Of a stretch of DNA of 64,000 nt, positions 1-12,294 are shown piece after piece. The notes below the pieces were generated by a model that had not been told where the DNA came from, ran no database searches, and was given only the letters and a program-made list of their open reading frames with translations. Location: assembly GCA_003439945.1 (NCBI GenBank), contig QVRM01005976.1, positions 1 to 64,000 on the forward strand, given 5' to 3'. The stretch is from Dermanyssus gallinae (Eukaryota; Arthropoda; Arachnida; Mesostigmata; Dermanyssidae). A program made the translations under genes and the position numbers. Every line of letters starts with the position of its first letter. Position 1 is the first letter of the stretch.

Positions 1-1289
1 AATTTTCGCGGGTTACGTATATTCGAATTTCGATTTTTTGTGGCGTTATGTTGGTACTCATGTCTCTCACTTATGCCGACAAGCTCGGTCATTTTGAATG
101 TTTACTTAATTGTTGACAGCTGCTTTGCTTGCACGTGTTTTGGATCGTCTTCGATTTTTACCTATTTAAAAAAATGGATCAAAGAACCTGTATCAAATTT
201 TGTGTGAAAAACGAAATTAAGTGCGCGAATGCATTCCGAATGTTGACTGTGGCATACGGAGAAGCTACCTTGGACCGAAGCAACGTTTATCGGTGGTACA
301 AAATGTTCTCAGAAGGCCGAGAAGATGTGAACGACGAAGAGCGTGCCGGACGCCCGAGCACTTCAACAACAGACGAAAAAATTAATGAAGTGGAGAAAAT
401 GGTATTGGCCAATCGTCGAGTCACCGTTAGAGAAGTTGCTGAGGACCTAAACATATCGATTGGCTCGTGCCATTCGATTTTTATCAATGATTTGGGCATG
501 AGACGGGTCGCCGCGAAATTCGTACCAAAATTGCTCAATTGCGACCAAAAAACAGCATCGCATGAACATTGCTAATGAGATGTTGGACTCTGTCCGCGAC
601 GACCCAAATTTGCTCCAGAGGGTCATAACTGGTGACGAATCGTGGGTTTATGGTTATGACGTGGAAACCAAAGCTCAATCATCTCAATGGAAGCTGCCGC
701 ACGAACCAAGACCGAAAAAAGCGCGCCAAGTTCGGTCGAATGTGAAAGTTTTGCTGACAGTTTTCTTCGATTGCAGGGGCGTGGTGCATCATGAGTTCTT
801 GCCACAGGGTAGAACGGTCAATAAGGAATATTACCTGCAAGTTATGCGCAATTTGCGCGAAGCAATCCGCCAGAAACGCCCGGATTTGTGGAAGAACAAA
901 AATTGGCTTTTGCACCACGATAACGCCCCTGCTCACACATCGTTGCTTGTGTGCGAGTTTTTGGCCAAAAACAACACACTAATGATGCCGCAGCCACCGT
1001 ATTCCCCAGATCTGGCCCCCTGTGACTTTTTCTTGTTCCCTAAACTGAAGAGGCCCATGAAAGGACGACGTTACGCTACGCTTGACGAGATAAAGACGGC
1101 ATCGAAGGAGGAGCTGAACAAGATTAAAAAAAAAGGTTTTTTGAAGTGCTTCGAAGATTGGAAAAACCGTTGGCACAAGTGTATAATATCTCATGGGGAT
1201 TACTTTGAAGGAGACAAAATAGATATTCATGAATAAATGAATAATTTTTGAAAAAACACAAACGTCGCGATACTTTTTGAACTCACCGC

Positions 1290-1292
<3 letters not shown>
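1..1292 (+). mobile_element. mariner (Tc1/mariner) DNA transposon, left TIR cut off by window
   Basis: A mariner element of about 1.3 kb. The right terminal inverted repeat is about 1262-1290 and ends in the bases ctcaccgcg, followed by TA at 1291-1292, the dinucleotide mariners insert into. No matching left repeat is inside the window, so the element starts a few tens of bases before base 1. The right end runs straight into a TA microsatellite, so the element sits in or beside such an array. The single transposase frameshift and otherwise good reading suggest a fairly young copy that is no longer autonomous. Confidence 0.9.
174..1236 (+). pseudogene. mariner transposase, one frameshift
   Basis: The transposase would cut and paste the element at TA sites. 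The start chosen is the ATG at 174 (MDQRTCIKF), preceded by an A-rich stretch. The N-terminal part carries the paired helix-turn-helix region, ending near LGMRRVAAKFVPKLL. The C-terminal part has the catalytic signature: ITGDESWVYG (first Asp), HHDNAPAH (second Asp) and YSPDLAPCDFFLFPKL (third Asp). Thirty-four residues lie between the last two Asp, which is the mariner D34D spacing. The reading frame breaks at the A6 run at 547-552: one A too many separates the two halves, otherwise both read cleanly to TAA near 1236. Length and motifs match the family (about 345 residues). Inference: inactive because of one homopolymer indel, or a sequencing error there. Confidence 0.9.

Positions 1293-1326
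<34 letters not shown>
1291..1326. repeat. (TA)n microsatellite
   Basis: Pure TA array directly abutting the mariner right end. Confidence 0.95.
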
Positions 1327-1328
<2 letters not shown>

Positions 1329-2804
1329 AATCTATACAGCCCCTATCATCCGAATTAGTTTGAAGCGTATAACCGAATGATTGTGTTGCTATTATCGCAA
1401 TTATATACTGCAAAAAGCAGTCCCGTGGACGTTAAATCTTGGCTGGGGGTCAGCCCGAAAACTTTAGGTATCAGGCCCACTTCATATGGCTGCTGTTAAC
1501 ATACTGTATCTATTGTAACCTGGACAAAAGACATCTAACCGGACCAGTCTCTAGCTCGAAAATAAGCATAGGTCACCATAAGCAATTACGAATCGCTTTG
1601 GCCTACCTTGATGCCGCAATCGTGATATATACGTGTGGTAAAGTGACAGTAAGTATTCGTTGCCATCGTTGCCAGGACGGTAAGCATTCGTTGCGTTGTT
1701 AAAATTCTACACAATAGACGTATTTGTCATGCACAAGAAGATGAGGAAGGACTCTGACTGATCTTCTATCGGGCAGCCTTGGAACACCCTTGCGTTCCGT
1801 TTTCGTTTTTCTGTATGCCGCCTGCACCTCGTTATAGCCGTTTATTTTGAACAGCATCTCATTTGTCATTATGTTTTTGTACATTTGGCTAGCGGTCTTA
1901 CTGTACTTTCGTCTCACCTGTTGCAGCACCGCTTCCACTGTACTTGTACGCCTTCTCACTCGCCTTATTTAGAACATAGCAACAATTGGATAGAAAACCA
2001 CCCCGTGACCGTGGTTTTCCACCTATTCCACTTCCATCCTTCATGCATGTCAGTCGCTCCCCATGCGCGCCTGTCTCTTTACTAAACGCTAGTCGGGTGG
2101 CGTCTCCCAGTGTCGCACCGTCTCCAATCATTTCTCTTTTTATTGTTATTATTAGCTATCTGTTATTTGCAGTCATGTTCCTCATTCCCCATTTTCTCCG
2201 CTTCGCTTTCTCTCTGAAAATCTGCGTCAGTTTACTGGGCGCCAGCATTTCGACAAGCACAATCACCAGACGTCTCTCTCGGTTCTTCTCTGCAGCGTTC
2301 CCTCTACGCACGACATTTTCCCCCTGCCTCTTTCTCTGCAGTGGCAGTGTTCATCTTTCCCTGCTTTGATCTTACTTTTTCTGCTTCATCTTTCTCATCA
2401 GCTCTATTAACATCATCGTTTGCTCCTTTGTTCCTTCTTGGTGAGAACGAGAGAGAGAGAAAGAGAGAGAGAGAGCTGTAGACAGAGTCTACGAGAGTCT
2501 GACATGTACGGATCAGGCTTGCTGATGTGACGCTAAAGCTCAAAGTACGGAGTTTCGTTGGCGCTCCGTGCACTGTCTCCATTGCTCCAGGTGTCGCCGC
2601 CGCTCCTAAGCTGTACATTGACTCTTTCGGACAGCCCCTCTCCACCCCCCCGCTCCGCCGTTTCTCCGCCCCGTGTCCCCTCCGTGTTTGCTAGTCTAGC
2701 AGCCCCAAGGCAGCAGCTCGCACCCCCCCCCCTGTTGCCGCTTCTTTAGTTCCTCCTCAAACTTAAACTTTTCCACCTCGACTTCCACCGCCATCGTCAG
2801 GAGG
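1327..2804. other. no gene recognised
   Basis: Mixed-composition DNA with short open frames that resemble nothing I know. A GA/AG stretch lies at about 2448-2476, followed by a pyrimidine-rich, GC-rich segment to about 2740. No splice-bounded exon could be supported. Confidence 0.5.
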
Positions 2805-2960
2805 CCATTGTTGTTGTTGTTGTTGTTGTTGTTGTCGTCGTCATTGTTGTTGTTGTTGTTGTCGTCGTCATTGTTGTTGTTGTTGTCGTCGTTATTGTTG
2901 TTGTCGTCTTCATTGTTGTTGTCGCAGCTGCTGTTGTTGCTGTTAGCGTTGTCTTCGTCG
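2805..2960. repeat. (GTT/GTC)n imperfect trinucleotide array
   Basis: GTT repeats interrupted by GTCGTC and ATT units. It would read as polyV/polyL/polyC on plus or polyN/polyQ/polyT on minus, but no flanking coding sequence supports translation. Confidence 0.9.
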
Positions 2961-4220
2961 CCCCATTCTCGCTAGGTCTCGAACAAACCTGACCGAGTTG
3001 AGCCGCCGCCGCTGCCGCAGCTGAGGAACGAGAGCAGCAGGAGCGGCAAAGGCAGTAGGAAACTCGAACAGTCAGTCTGTTAGACTAGTCGGACGAGGAC
3101 GGCTACCTGTCATTTGGCCCACAATTGCTTTCTAATGTGTGTGTGTGTGTGTCTGTGTCTGAGTGTGCTTGTCTCTCTCTCGGCCTGTCTTCCTCTGTGT
3201 CTCGTTTCAGTACAGCCGCCTCTCATGTGAGATTTCCCGTTGTGGTGGCAGTACGTCGTAATTGTTGTTGTAGTGGTACTTGTCGTTGTTGTTGTAATAA
3301 TAAACGTGGTAGTAGTAGTAGTAGTAGTAGTAGCAGTAGTGGAAGCAACGATTGGAGTAGGAACGATTGGGCCAGGACTGCCAATCTTGGTCGTAGATGT
3401 CACCTCCAACACGCACAGGTTGCGGCAAAATACCGTCCAGCATTGGGACAGGAGGAGGGAGCAGAAAATCTTTGTAGGCCTGCTTGTACAATGCTACACA
3501 GCGATGAAGAAGAAGAAGAAGAAAAAAGGTAGACAAGAAATACGGAGAGTTGAAAGAGAAAGACGTACAGAGGGAAAGAGGAAAAGAGAAGCGCGAGTAT
3601 GAGAGACGCACTCAAACGCTAGGGAGAAGCAGAAACCGTGCAGAACAAGCGGAATGACGCTACATCCAGCATCAGCAACAGCAGCAACAACGAACGAACG
3701 TAGAGTGGAGCTGCACAGACCAAGGAGCTGCACATGCCGAAGCTGCTCACCCTGTAGTTAATGCAGCAACACTTATCATTCAGTCACCGAGGACATTACG
3801 AACATTGTTACAGGTTCAGTTCATCAGTAATTCGAACTGATACCGGCCACCCAGTACAACCAATTGAGCTGTGACCGTAAACAAAAACACAACAAACGCT
3901 TTACACGTAGACGGCCGCTCCAGTGTCGTCATTCGACGCCGGATAAGTCTTTGACGCCACTTGCCCTACGCCATGCACGAGTTCGGGTAGAGAGGTAACG
4001 ACACTCGCGGCGGGGCAGAAGAACAGGCCTTTAATGTCTCTTTCCTAGAGCTCTATCGTTTTTATTTTTTGGTAGAAGGGTAACTAGTGGATGATGTACG
4101 CACAAGCGGGCATCACTCGAGAAAACGCTCGCCGGAAAGTGGGGGACGTGCGAACGGAATTTCAACCGACAAAACAGAATCGTTTTTACTCCCTTTATTC
4201 GACTAGAAAGTAGTTGCTGC
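2961..4220. other. no gene recognised; short simple repeats
   Basis: Contains a GT run near 3137, a GTA array at about 3309-3345, and AAG units at about 3508-3528. The open frames on both strands here are products of these repeats. Confidence 0.5.
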
Positions 4221-4250
4221 TCAATATGAGTGAAATAAGTGTGATGCTGG
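4221..4250 (+). repeat. LINE-A-like 3' terminal motif, isolated
   Basis: The 19-mer tcaatatgagtgaaataa(g/a) followed by a GATG word also occurs at the 3' end of the LINE-A copy at 26640-26670. It probably marks the tail of another, otherwise unrecognisable or heavily truncated, plus-strand insertion. Similarity is limited to the tail. Confidence 0.45.
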
Positions 4251-5309
4251 TGAGTATTTGCAGATTACACTAAACAGTCGGAGGGGAGCTTATGGTGGCT
4301 GGCTTTCTGCCCAAGGGACAGGAGAGACGCATAAAGCAGTGACCTTTGCCATAAGAATGTCCTTGAATGTATGCGTCATCTCTTTCCAATGAGTAAAGGA
4401 CTCCAGCACCAGAACGCAGTTTGGTGTCTCAGCTGGTTGGAATTGCCCCACTAAAGGCGTTATTTGCGTACGCCGCTCCGCCAATGCACCCGAAAACCTC
4501 CGCATTGTGCGCTTTGTGATGTCCTCGAGTTCATAGTAGCACTGGACACACCTGGGCCTCTCCGATCCTAAACGGGTACGTTTGGGGGTTGCTGTGACCA
4601 CTCATGATTTGATTGATGTGGAAGAAGAAGTTCTACCCCCGGAGGGGTGGGCCGGTCTATCTATTATCTAATGTTGAGTATTAGTATGCGAAAACTAGCG
4701 TCTGGAGCGCCCTTCTCCAGACCGTGTCCCGTGCCGCAGTATAAAGGTGCAGTGAGCTGTTCGTCTTTGTTGCGTGTTGGGTCCTGTGTTAGAGCATCAG
4801 TAATCGGCCAAAAATCAAGGCGATCGATGTATAACTATGTAAATTGTTCCTAGTGCTGCAAACGAGTGTGCTGCTAATAATATTTGATTTAAAAAGGAAT
4901 CGATATTGTAAATAAGTGTTTGCTGTTGACCTGTAATAGCTTAATGATACAGCTTTGGAAGGTTAGTGGCATGGAACGACATGGACTTAAAAACATTTCT
5001 TAGTGAGACATTATGAAATAAACGAGTTCTTCGGTTTGCTATCTTCAAAGCAATGATAGATTAGGTTTTACATTTAAGAATTGTAGAATTTCCATTCAAT
5101 TTGGAGGTAATATATTCGTCGTGGCCCTTTCAAAGGATTAGACTAGCACGGGTAATACAAATTTCGAGATTAACTGTCTGCGGTTATGGCGGCACTAGAG
5201 TGGCGGGATCTCGAGCTGCTGATGCTGGCTATGCAGTCAAAGTAAAGCTCACAGCCAAAAGCAATTTGAATGTTGATATTGTCTTTTATGTTAAGTTTAC
5301 CGCAGATTT
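4251..5309. other. no gene recognised
   Basis: A minus-strand open frame (4290-4601) has no recognisable motif. A TATAAAGG word at 4740, followed by a transcribed-looking AT-rich stretch, could be a promoter or an old LTR, but no partner copy or internal domain was found. An AATAAA-type word lies near 5017. Confidence 0.35.
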
Positions 5310-6180
5310 ATCCACGGAACCAGGCTCGGTGGAATATAAGAAGTTTACGGAACGATAAAAATAAAAATGTTCATCAAATAATCCGACATCGGTAACGATG
5401 TGTGCGCCGGTGTATTGCCGTGGAGCAAAATGTTGTCTGCCCAGATGAGGTCTCTTGCGTCAGATATTCTTGCGCAATCTTCTTAAAATTTTGCGGTAGT
5501 TTTCCTTATTGACTATATAACCCAGTGGTAAACAATCAAGGAAGATAATTTCCTTGTAGTTAAACAAAAAGCTCAAAAGAACATTGGGGTTGAGATGTTG
5601 AAATTCTTCGACCGACTCTCCCCTTGGAAACATCACTGGGAGGATTGGGCTTTGGTCCCGATGTGGTGAACATATACCAACCCATGACTCGTCCCCTGTA
5701 ATCACTCTTCGAAGCACTTCAGGGTCTTCTGCAACAGTCTGAAGGTTCAACTTAGACATTTTTCGGCGGGCGTTAATTTGCTGGAAACGAAACATTTTTG
5801 GATCAATATTTGCTGCTGGCCGTCTAATGCCTAAAATTTCGGTCAAGACTGTTACAACTGATTCATAGAATATCTGCAATGCCTCAGCTACCTCTCTGAT
5901 AGTAGTTCGGCGATTGTTGAATACGACATCACGACCTTCTCAACGTTTTCTTCTGTTCATCGACGTCGAAGGCCCTCCCGAACGCGGGTTATTTTCGGTT
6001 TCCTTACCGCCTTGTTCGCGCAATCGGTGGTACCACGCATACAGAGTGTTTTGAGATACTGCTTGATCACCATAAGCAGTTGGTAACAGTTCGATCACTT
6101 CAAAAAATACGATATGGTTTTTAACACAGAAGTTGATGCAGATTCATTTCCTTTCAATTTTCGGATCCTTAAAATCGCCA
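5310..6180 (-). pseudogene. second mariner transposase, degenerate
   Basis: Read on the minus strand from about 6178, the sequence gives ICINFCVKN, then EVIELLPTAYGDQAVSQNTL and LYAWYHRLREQGGKE. After a frameshift near 5935 come FNNRRTTIREVAEALQ, MFRFQQINARRKM and VITGDESWVGI (first Asp kept). A stop near 5460 and a further shift precede the second catalytic block, which reads LLHGNTPAH, so Asp is replaced by Gly. The third block is reduced to YSTEPGSVD. Known for the family: all three Asp are needed. The copy differs from the mariner at 174-1236 at many positions, so it is an older, independent insertion. Its terminal repeats were not found. Confidence 0.8.
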
Positions 6181-6399
6181 AACTCGTCTGCTTGCTTAGT
6201 TAAAACAAACTCAAACAATAAACGCCGTCACCAATTGAGCAAAATTTGTGTAACTGATGAATGAAGGCTTTCAATGTGCGTAGCCGATGAAATTTCTAAG
6301 CAAAATAAACCCGTAGACCTGAAGTGGTTTCGGTCTGGCGGCAAAATTCAAAGTACTAGAACGTGTCAATTTGCACTCGTATATGTGTAACTACGAGGC

Positions 6400-6783
6400 T
6401 CCGGGGCAGGATGCTCTACGATGTCTCAGTTACCGACTCATTAGCACCTTTAATGATCAGTGGCGGGGCGGCTTTAGCAGGTTACGCTGGTAATTTAGCC
6501 AAGATAAGGAAGCTCGCGAAATAGATTGCCAATCTTTACGCGTCAATAGATTGCCCACATGAGTTCCCGCCGCTAGCGTTCGAGACCTTGGGCGGCCCAG
6601 AAGACGTCACTCGCAAACTGCTCCTTAGGTTCGGCGAGCAGCTGAACCTCGCAACCAGAAACAAGAAATCTGCGGCTTATCTGGGGCAGCGCCTCGATCT
6701 CGAAGTCCAACGCGGGAAGGCAGCATCTATCCGGGTTACGCTGTTGAAGTTGTCCCAGCCCACTCTTCTCGAGATGGAGTAGT
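6400..6783 (+). pseudogene. LINE-Q C-terminal fragment (copy 1)
   Basis: Plus-strand translation from about 6415 reads YDVSVTDSLAPLMISGGAAL, a stop at about 6521, then FPPLAFETLGGPEDVTRK, NLATRNKKSAAYLGQRLDLE and VQRGKAASIRVTL, ending at TAG 6781. The order WDxTVxDTxA, then F.P.A.ETLG, then TG..R...FL.QR.S..VQRGNA is shared by six other fragments in this window. From memory it occurs at the C-terminus of ORFs in metazoan non-LTR retrotransposons. The upstream reverse transcriptase is absent, as expected for a 5'-truncated insertion. Confidence 0.7.
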
Positions 6784-7243
6784 ATTTTCCGTGCACACGT
6801 TCCCAGGAGACAATTGTTGCTCCACATACATTCCTAATAAAAACTAGTGATATATATATATATATATATATGTGCATATGTCCCAAGAAGATCGACAAAT
6901 CAACGCATTGATGCGAAAGTACATGTGCCATTCAGGTTTTACTTCACACGTTAGGCACGTAAGGCCTGACGCCCTACAGCTCGCTTGTAAAACTAGAGGT
7001 AACGCTTTACTAGAAGAAAAATAGAGAAACTGCTAGAAGTCTACGTACGTGTACTATTTACGTAAAGTTAATTGATTTTTAGTTCTGATTAGTGTAGAAA
7101 AGCGAAGCCGACTGACTTTTTCGCTACGATTTAGCATCGATTTCTTGTGCACGTTTTTCGCGAGCGATTTAAGGTTCATAGTCAAAGAAATTTAATGCAG
7201 TTGAAGAGGCCTTCTTCTCTCCTATATGTCGTTGCCTCGCCTT

Positions 7244-7294
<51 letters not shown>

Positions 7295-7905
7295 TATATT
7301 CCAGAATCTGGCACCAATCGGAAGCACGATGCGTCGTGGGCATCGGGAGCTGTTCCATATGCGCGAGCGTACAAGTCTATCCATTCATGCTTGTCTAGGT
7401 GTCTACGGTGGGTGTCATGTGCACGCACGCATGTTATCGAACGGGGGGTGGTGGTGTTGGGGCTGGGGGTTGGGTGGCACATGAACGCCGCAGCCACCGA
7501 TCACATGTTGTTAGGCTTTGGTGTGTCGGCCAAACACACTGAAAGAGGAGGTCCTGTCCAGCAACCACCAGGAAAACCGCAGCGCCCAGACCACCGGTGC
7601 TAACAGGGCCAGTGGTCGTAGCGGCACCTTCGCCAATGCCATTCATGCGCCGTTTGGTTCTCTCCGCTAACGCGCGGACACATATGGGGTCACGAAGGCG
7701 TCGTGATGTAGCTGTTGGAGAGAGCCGGAATAAATATATATATATATATATATATATGTGTGTTTACTGTATACGATTGAGTTACTGAAAGAGAGAGAGA
7801 GAGGATGAGCGTGAGCGGGCGTGATTGCTATACCTAGATGAGTGTCAATGCGTACGTCGGTGCCCAGTGTACGATATTGTTGTTGGTACATGCATGCCTA
7901 TACGA

Positions 7906-7947
<42 letters not shown>

Positions 7948-8019
7948 GTCAATTTCTGCACGTGCATTCCTCTATCCGATGTATGCAGCTGTGGGCTGTA
8001 GACGACGACGGCAACGACA
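6784..8019. other. intergenic DNA with four TA arrays
   Basis: TA/TG microsatellites lie at about 6849-6871, 7249-7300, 7735-7757 and 7906-7948. The DNA between them is unremarkable. No exon was recognised. Confidence 0.6.
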
Positions 8020-9150
8020 ACAACAACAACAACAGCCATTGATCTTTTTTGTTGCTGTTGTTGTGACAACAGTTGTTGATGGTGGCGTTAGTTGTAGTAC
8101 GCGCAGCAGTTGGGAGTTCTAGAAATCCGTATCATCATTATCATCAACATCATCATTGCTGTTGTTGTTGTTGTTATTGTTGTCGTTGTCGTCGTCGTCG
8201 TTGTCGTCGTCGTCCAAGACTTGAACGGCTTCGTGTGCGTCGTCGTCGTCATCATCGTCCAGTAGTTCAAGTCCAAGTCAAAGTTCTTCGTCGTCAACTG
8301 GTGACGTCGACGACGCTCACCCCGCAATCATTCTCAACCAATCAGTCGCAGAGCACTGAGTGAATGGGTGAGTCGGCAGTCGATGGCGGGATTTCGACCC
8401 AACCCTCTTGGATCATCATCCTCATCTTCCTCATCATCAGCATCATCATCAACATCCTCATCATCAACATCCTCATCATCATCATCGTCGTCGTCGTCGC
8501 CGCCGTGCGGCTTCGATCCGTACTCCGATCAACCACTGGGCCGGGCCGGACGCGACTGTTCGCCGCGACTCTGATGCCGACGTCGCTGTCTGCTACGGCC
8601 GCTTAGCCGGTAGTAGTTCGATGTCGTCGGATGATCGTGTCGTGGCGGCCGCGATCGGTCGATCATTCCGTCGGTCGGTGGCAATTCCAGGTATGGAACT
8701 CGAGCCAAGGTTCGCGTTCGCGCATCGTTTTCCTCCACTCTTCCTGTCGTCTTCTCGTCATCTCCCCCCCACCCCCCCCCCCCGCTCGCCGTTGTCTCTC
8801 GCTAGATCATCCCCTTCCTTTGCGTGTCTTTTCCCCTTAGACCCTTCACCCTCCCTCGTCTTCTTTTTCCCTCGTGCCAATCATCAGCACCATCATTGCA
8901 TGATCATGACCATTATCATCATCATCACTCCAATGGTCTTCGTAATCATCACCACCAGGGTCATCATCATCAACATCATCATTACTGCATAACTCCTTTG
9001 GGTGTTCCTTAGTGTTGTTGTTGCTGCTGCTGCTGGCCTTGTTGCTGTTGTCGTTGTTGTTGTTGTTGTTGTTGTTGTTGCTGCTGCTGGCCTTGTTGCT
9101 GTTGTTGTTGTAGTCGTTGTCGTCGTTGTTGTTGTTGTCGTCATCGTCAT
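8020..9150. repeat. cluster of CAA/GTT, CAT and GTC trinucleotide arrays
   Basis: GTT/GTC arrays at 8021-8090 and 8155-8215, TCA/CAT arrays at 8405-8500 and 8895-8990, and GTT/GCT arrays at 9013-9150. In the last, a 28-bp block (GTTGCTGCTGCTGGCCTTGT, then GCTGTTG) is present twice, at about 9022 and 9077. Open frames on both strands are homopolymer artefacts (polyH, polyV, polyT). Confidence 0.85.
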
Positions 9151-9720
9151 CGTCCAGATTCTAGGGAGCAGGGTTCCCTTAACGAGCCCAACTGCCTTGT
9201 CCCGCATTAGGCATTGCGACGTCGAAATGCAGCGCGACGCTATGGTACATGCGTGGCTATAGCGGGCGACCGTCGCCAACCACAACGACGCGACGCGTAT
9301 TGCTTAGGAGGAGGTGCGCTCTCGATCGAACAGCAGCAGCAGCAGCACCTTAACGGAGGACCCACGGACAGACAGACAAACAGACTGACGGACGGACGGA
9401 CAGATAGGCCAGTCACCAGCCGAACAAGCATGTATATAGGTATGTACGTTTGTGTGTATGTCTATATAGAGGTACGTATGTATAGACGCGTAAGGCGTAT
9501 GTGTATGTGCGTATGTAGGTATGCATTAGCGCTTTTAGCTAACCACCGCAGCGCCACCAGTGACAATACTACTACTACTACTACCACTACCACGATGACC
9601 TACCGCCCACCGCCCAACGACGAACAGAGCACATACAGAGTACATACGACAGCCTCCGCCTCATCAGGGCGGCCGATCGCCACCCAAAGCACAATGAACG
9701 ATCATCATAATGGTGGCCGT
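9151..9720. other. no gene recognised
   Basis: Contains short GGAC/GACA (9365-9405) and GTAT (9430-9520) degenerate runs and an ACT run at 9568-9590. The long plus-strand open frame here continues into the CAA array and is not convincing as protein. Confidence 0.5.
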
Positions 9721-9955
<235 letters not shown>

Positions 9956-10437
9956 GTCGACAAATTCGAATAGAGCTCACCTTGAAGGCTTGGGCCGTCC
10001 GCTTGTTTCCCAGTCGAGCGCACCCAATTCGAGCTCATATCTGCGGGTGGACGGGCGAGCGAGCGAGCGAGTCGACAAGTCGCTCGATAGACACCAAGCG
10101 GCGAGGCACCGTCGGACGAACCACCGACCAATGAACCCGGAGAGCCGCTCGAGCGCCGTTTATGGACTTCCAGAAATCACTCCTCCACCCCGCGACCTGG
10201 AGCTCCCCCTGACAGTTCCGGCGCTCAAGGACGGCCGTCGCCACCGCTGACGCAGCAGCAGCAGACTTGCTTAACGTGCTACTTCAAGGTGAAAGATGTT
10301 CGACGCTTTAGTACTTACGATCTAGGTAGTCAGAGCATACAGAGGAAGCGATTACTATATACCCATAAAATAAATATATCTAGATGATAAGCGAGAGAGC
10401 TAGAGAGAGAAGAACTTCTAGGTTCCCCACCGACCTT
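9956..10437. other. GC-rich unique DNA, no gene recognised
   Basis: Unique, moderately GC-rich DNA to about 10260 with a GAGC run near 10052-10070, then AT-rich sequence. It shows no domain, and no splice signals I trust. Confidence 0.4.
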
Positions 10438-10479
10438 ACATTTGAGATATTGTATGGTAAATATGCATCCTTATTCGTT

Positions 10480-10537
<58 letters not shown>

Positions 10538-10579
10538 AACGAATAAGGATGCATATTTACCATACAATATCTCAAATGT
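10438..10579. repeat. 142-bp perfect palindrome around a TA core
   Basis: The 48 unique bases at 10438-10485 are the exact reverse complement of 10532-10579. Between them is a TA array, itself self-complementary, so the arms are 71 bp each with no mismatch and no spacer. Pairing stops outside 10438/10579 (T opposite G). The structure can form a long hairpin or cruciform. Confidence 0.95.
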
Positions 10580-10585
10580 GTAAAT

Positions 10586-10595
10586 ATATATATAG

Positions 10596-10649
<54 letters not shown>

Positions 10650-10660
10650 TTATATAAACA
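10586..10660. repeat. (TA)n microsatellite bounded by repeated AGTATTATA
   Basis: TA array at about 10606-10646 with the word tatatagtattatata at both borders, directly downstream of the palindrome. Confidence 0.9.
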
Positions 10661-10817
10661 GTACCTACCGTGTCAATCTAGTGATTGGCGGCTCTCTATT
10701 CACAATGCGCTAGGCCCATTTCACCAGGCCACACATTTCACCCATGTTTTTTTTGCCTCTGAGAAAATGCTATGTTTACAAAACATACAAACAATTATGG
10801 GGAATAAAAACAGTTTC

Positions 10818-10955
10818 TACGGGATCTCCGGAAGCCCTGCGGCTGACGGAAGAGACCCTCCCACGGCCGCAGCGTTGCCGCGCTGAACCTCGATCGATAT
10901 GCGCTGCAACAGGTATTCGCTAGCTCGGGAGTCCTGGTCTTACCCATGTTGTTTT
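10818..10955 (-). pseudogene. LINE-Q C-terminal fragment (copy 2)
   Basis: The minus strand reads RASEYLLQRISIEVQRGNAA then AVGGSLPSAAGLPEIP and a TAG stop at 10818-10820. The tail ending GLPEIP matches GLPKMP in the copy at 52452, so it marks the true C-terminus of the family. Only about 45 codons remain, without a frame break. The right end of the fragment near 10955 is abrupt. Confidence 0.75.
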
Positions 10956-12160
10956 GCTTCTATTATCATTTAAACTATGAATGGCACCCAGTCGAAATTT
11001 TGGCTTGATTCGGGATCAGTTAGATGAAGAAAGCTGCATTGAGAACGATTACTAGCAAATACGTTATCATTCGGTGTGATAATTTCTCTATGGGAAAGCA
11101 GCTTGTTCGTTAAAACGTGTATACACTAGAAATGAAGCAACAAACGTAATGTTCAGTTTAACTCTGGTGTAAAATTTGATGCATGTTTTTCTCTACTTTT
11201 CTGGTCTAGATGAATGTTTGGGAGGTACTACGCAACTGAAAGAAAGGTGTGTCATCATGACGCACCAATATTATTTCCAACCAGTTCATGTTGTCACGTT
11301 ACACCCCCACAATATCGACGGAGATGCCGTCGGCCGATTTTCGCAAAAGGACCAGAAATATGGAGAAAACCTATTGAGGAAACGAGAAGAATCACGGTAT
11401 AGGCAAATAAAAAACAAGACAAAATGTGTAAGTAGAAAATGCTAACCGAGATTTTGTCATAGCCTTGGGCACAAACAAAACTTCACACTGTGCGTAATTA
11501 GTACAACCCCTCCCCCCCGCCCCAGTATGCGTAACATAACGCAGAGCGCGTTGTATGAGCCCTAGAAGGCAAACTTTCCAAGTTAGCAGCTGGCTGTTAA
11601 ATGACCTCCGACAGGTGCGTCAGTCCCTTCGCCCAAAAATGGTGGCTCACCGGCCCCGGTCGAGGGAGTTCCACCCCACGTCGGGGGGGGGGGGGGAGAT
11701 GTCAGGGCACGAGACAGCAAGCTCGAGCTCCGATCCAGGACGCAGACTGACAGCGGAGCGTTTAGATTTGAGATTCCGATCGAAGATGCCGCCGGGGGGT
11801 CGACAACTCCGACAGTTGTCATAATGGCTGACAACAAGAAATAAACATACATGTATATATATAGATATATATACGCACACACAATCAGACTCGTCAGACG
11901 TCACAAGGCGTACATCATCGACGCATACATTGAATTCGATGACAGTAGCTTAGCTTGGCTGCACTGGTAGCCGGGAAGGAGGGAAGATGTTGTGACAGGC
12001 CCGTAGTCGCAGCAGAAGAACGTGTTGTTGTGGTAGTAAGTGGTAGTAACAGTTGTTGTGATGGCAGTCTCGTACATTCAGGATAGACGCAGCGCCTGCC
12101 GATGCGGCATGTCAGATGCGTCTCGCCGGGTGGAGAGCCTGGAACTCCTATTATGGGATA
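10956..12160. other. no gene recognised
   Basis: Includes a G run at about 11684-11696 and a C run near 11508. No domain or repeat copy was found. Confidence 0.4.
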
Positions 12161-12253
12161 AGAGAGAGAACAAAAATAGAGAGAGAGAGAGACCTAGATA
12201 TATAGATAGAGAAGAATATAATATATATAGAGAGAGAGACAAGGAGAAAGAAG

Positions 12254-12294
<41 letters not shown>

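Noticed and set aside
4700..4900. LTR with TATAAAGG promoter
   Set aside because: No second LTR, primer-binding site or internal domain found nearby.
5101..5358. Plus-strand gene of 85 codons
   Set aside because: Its 3' half is the antisense of the degenerate mariner (YSTEPGSVD on minus). The rest has no support.
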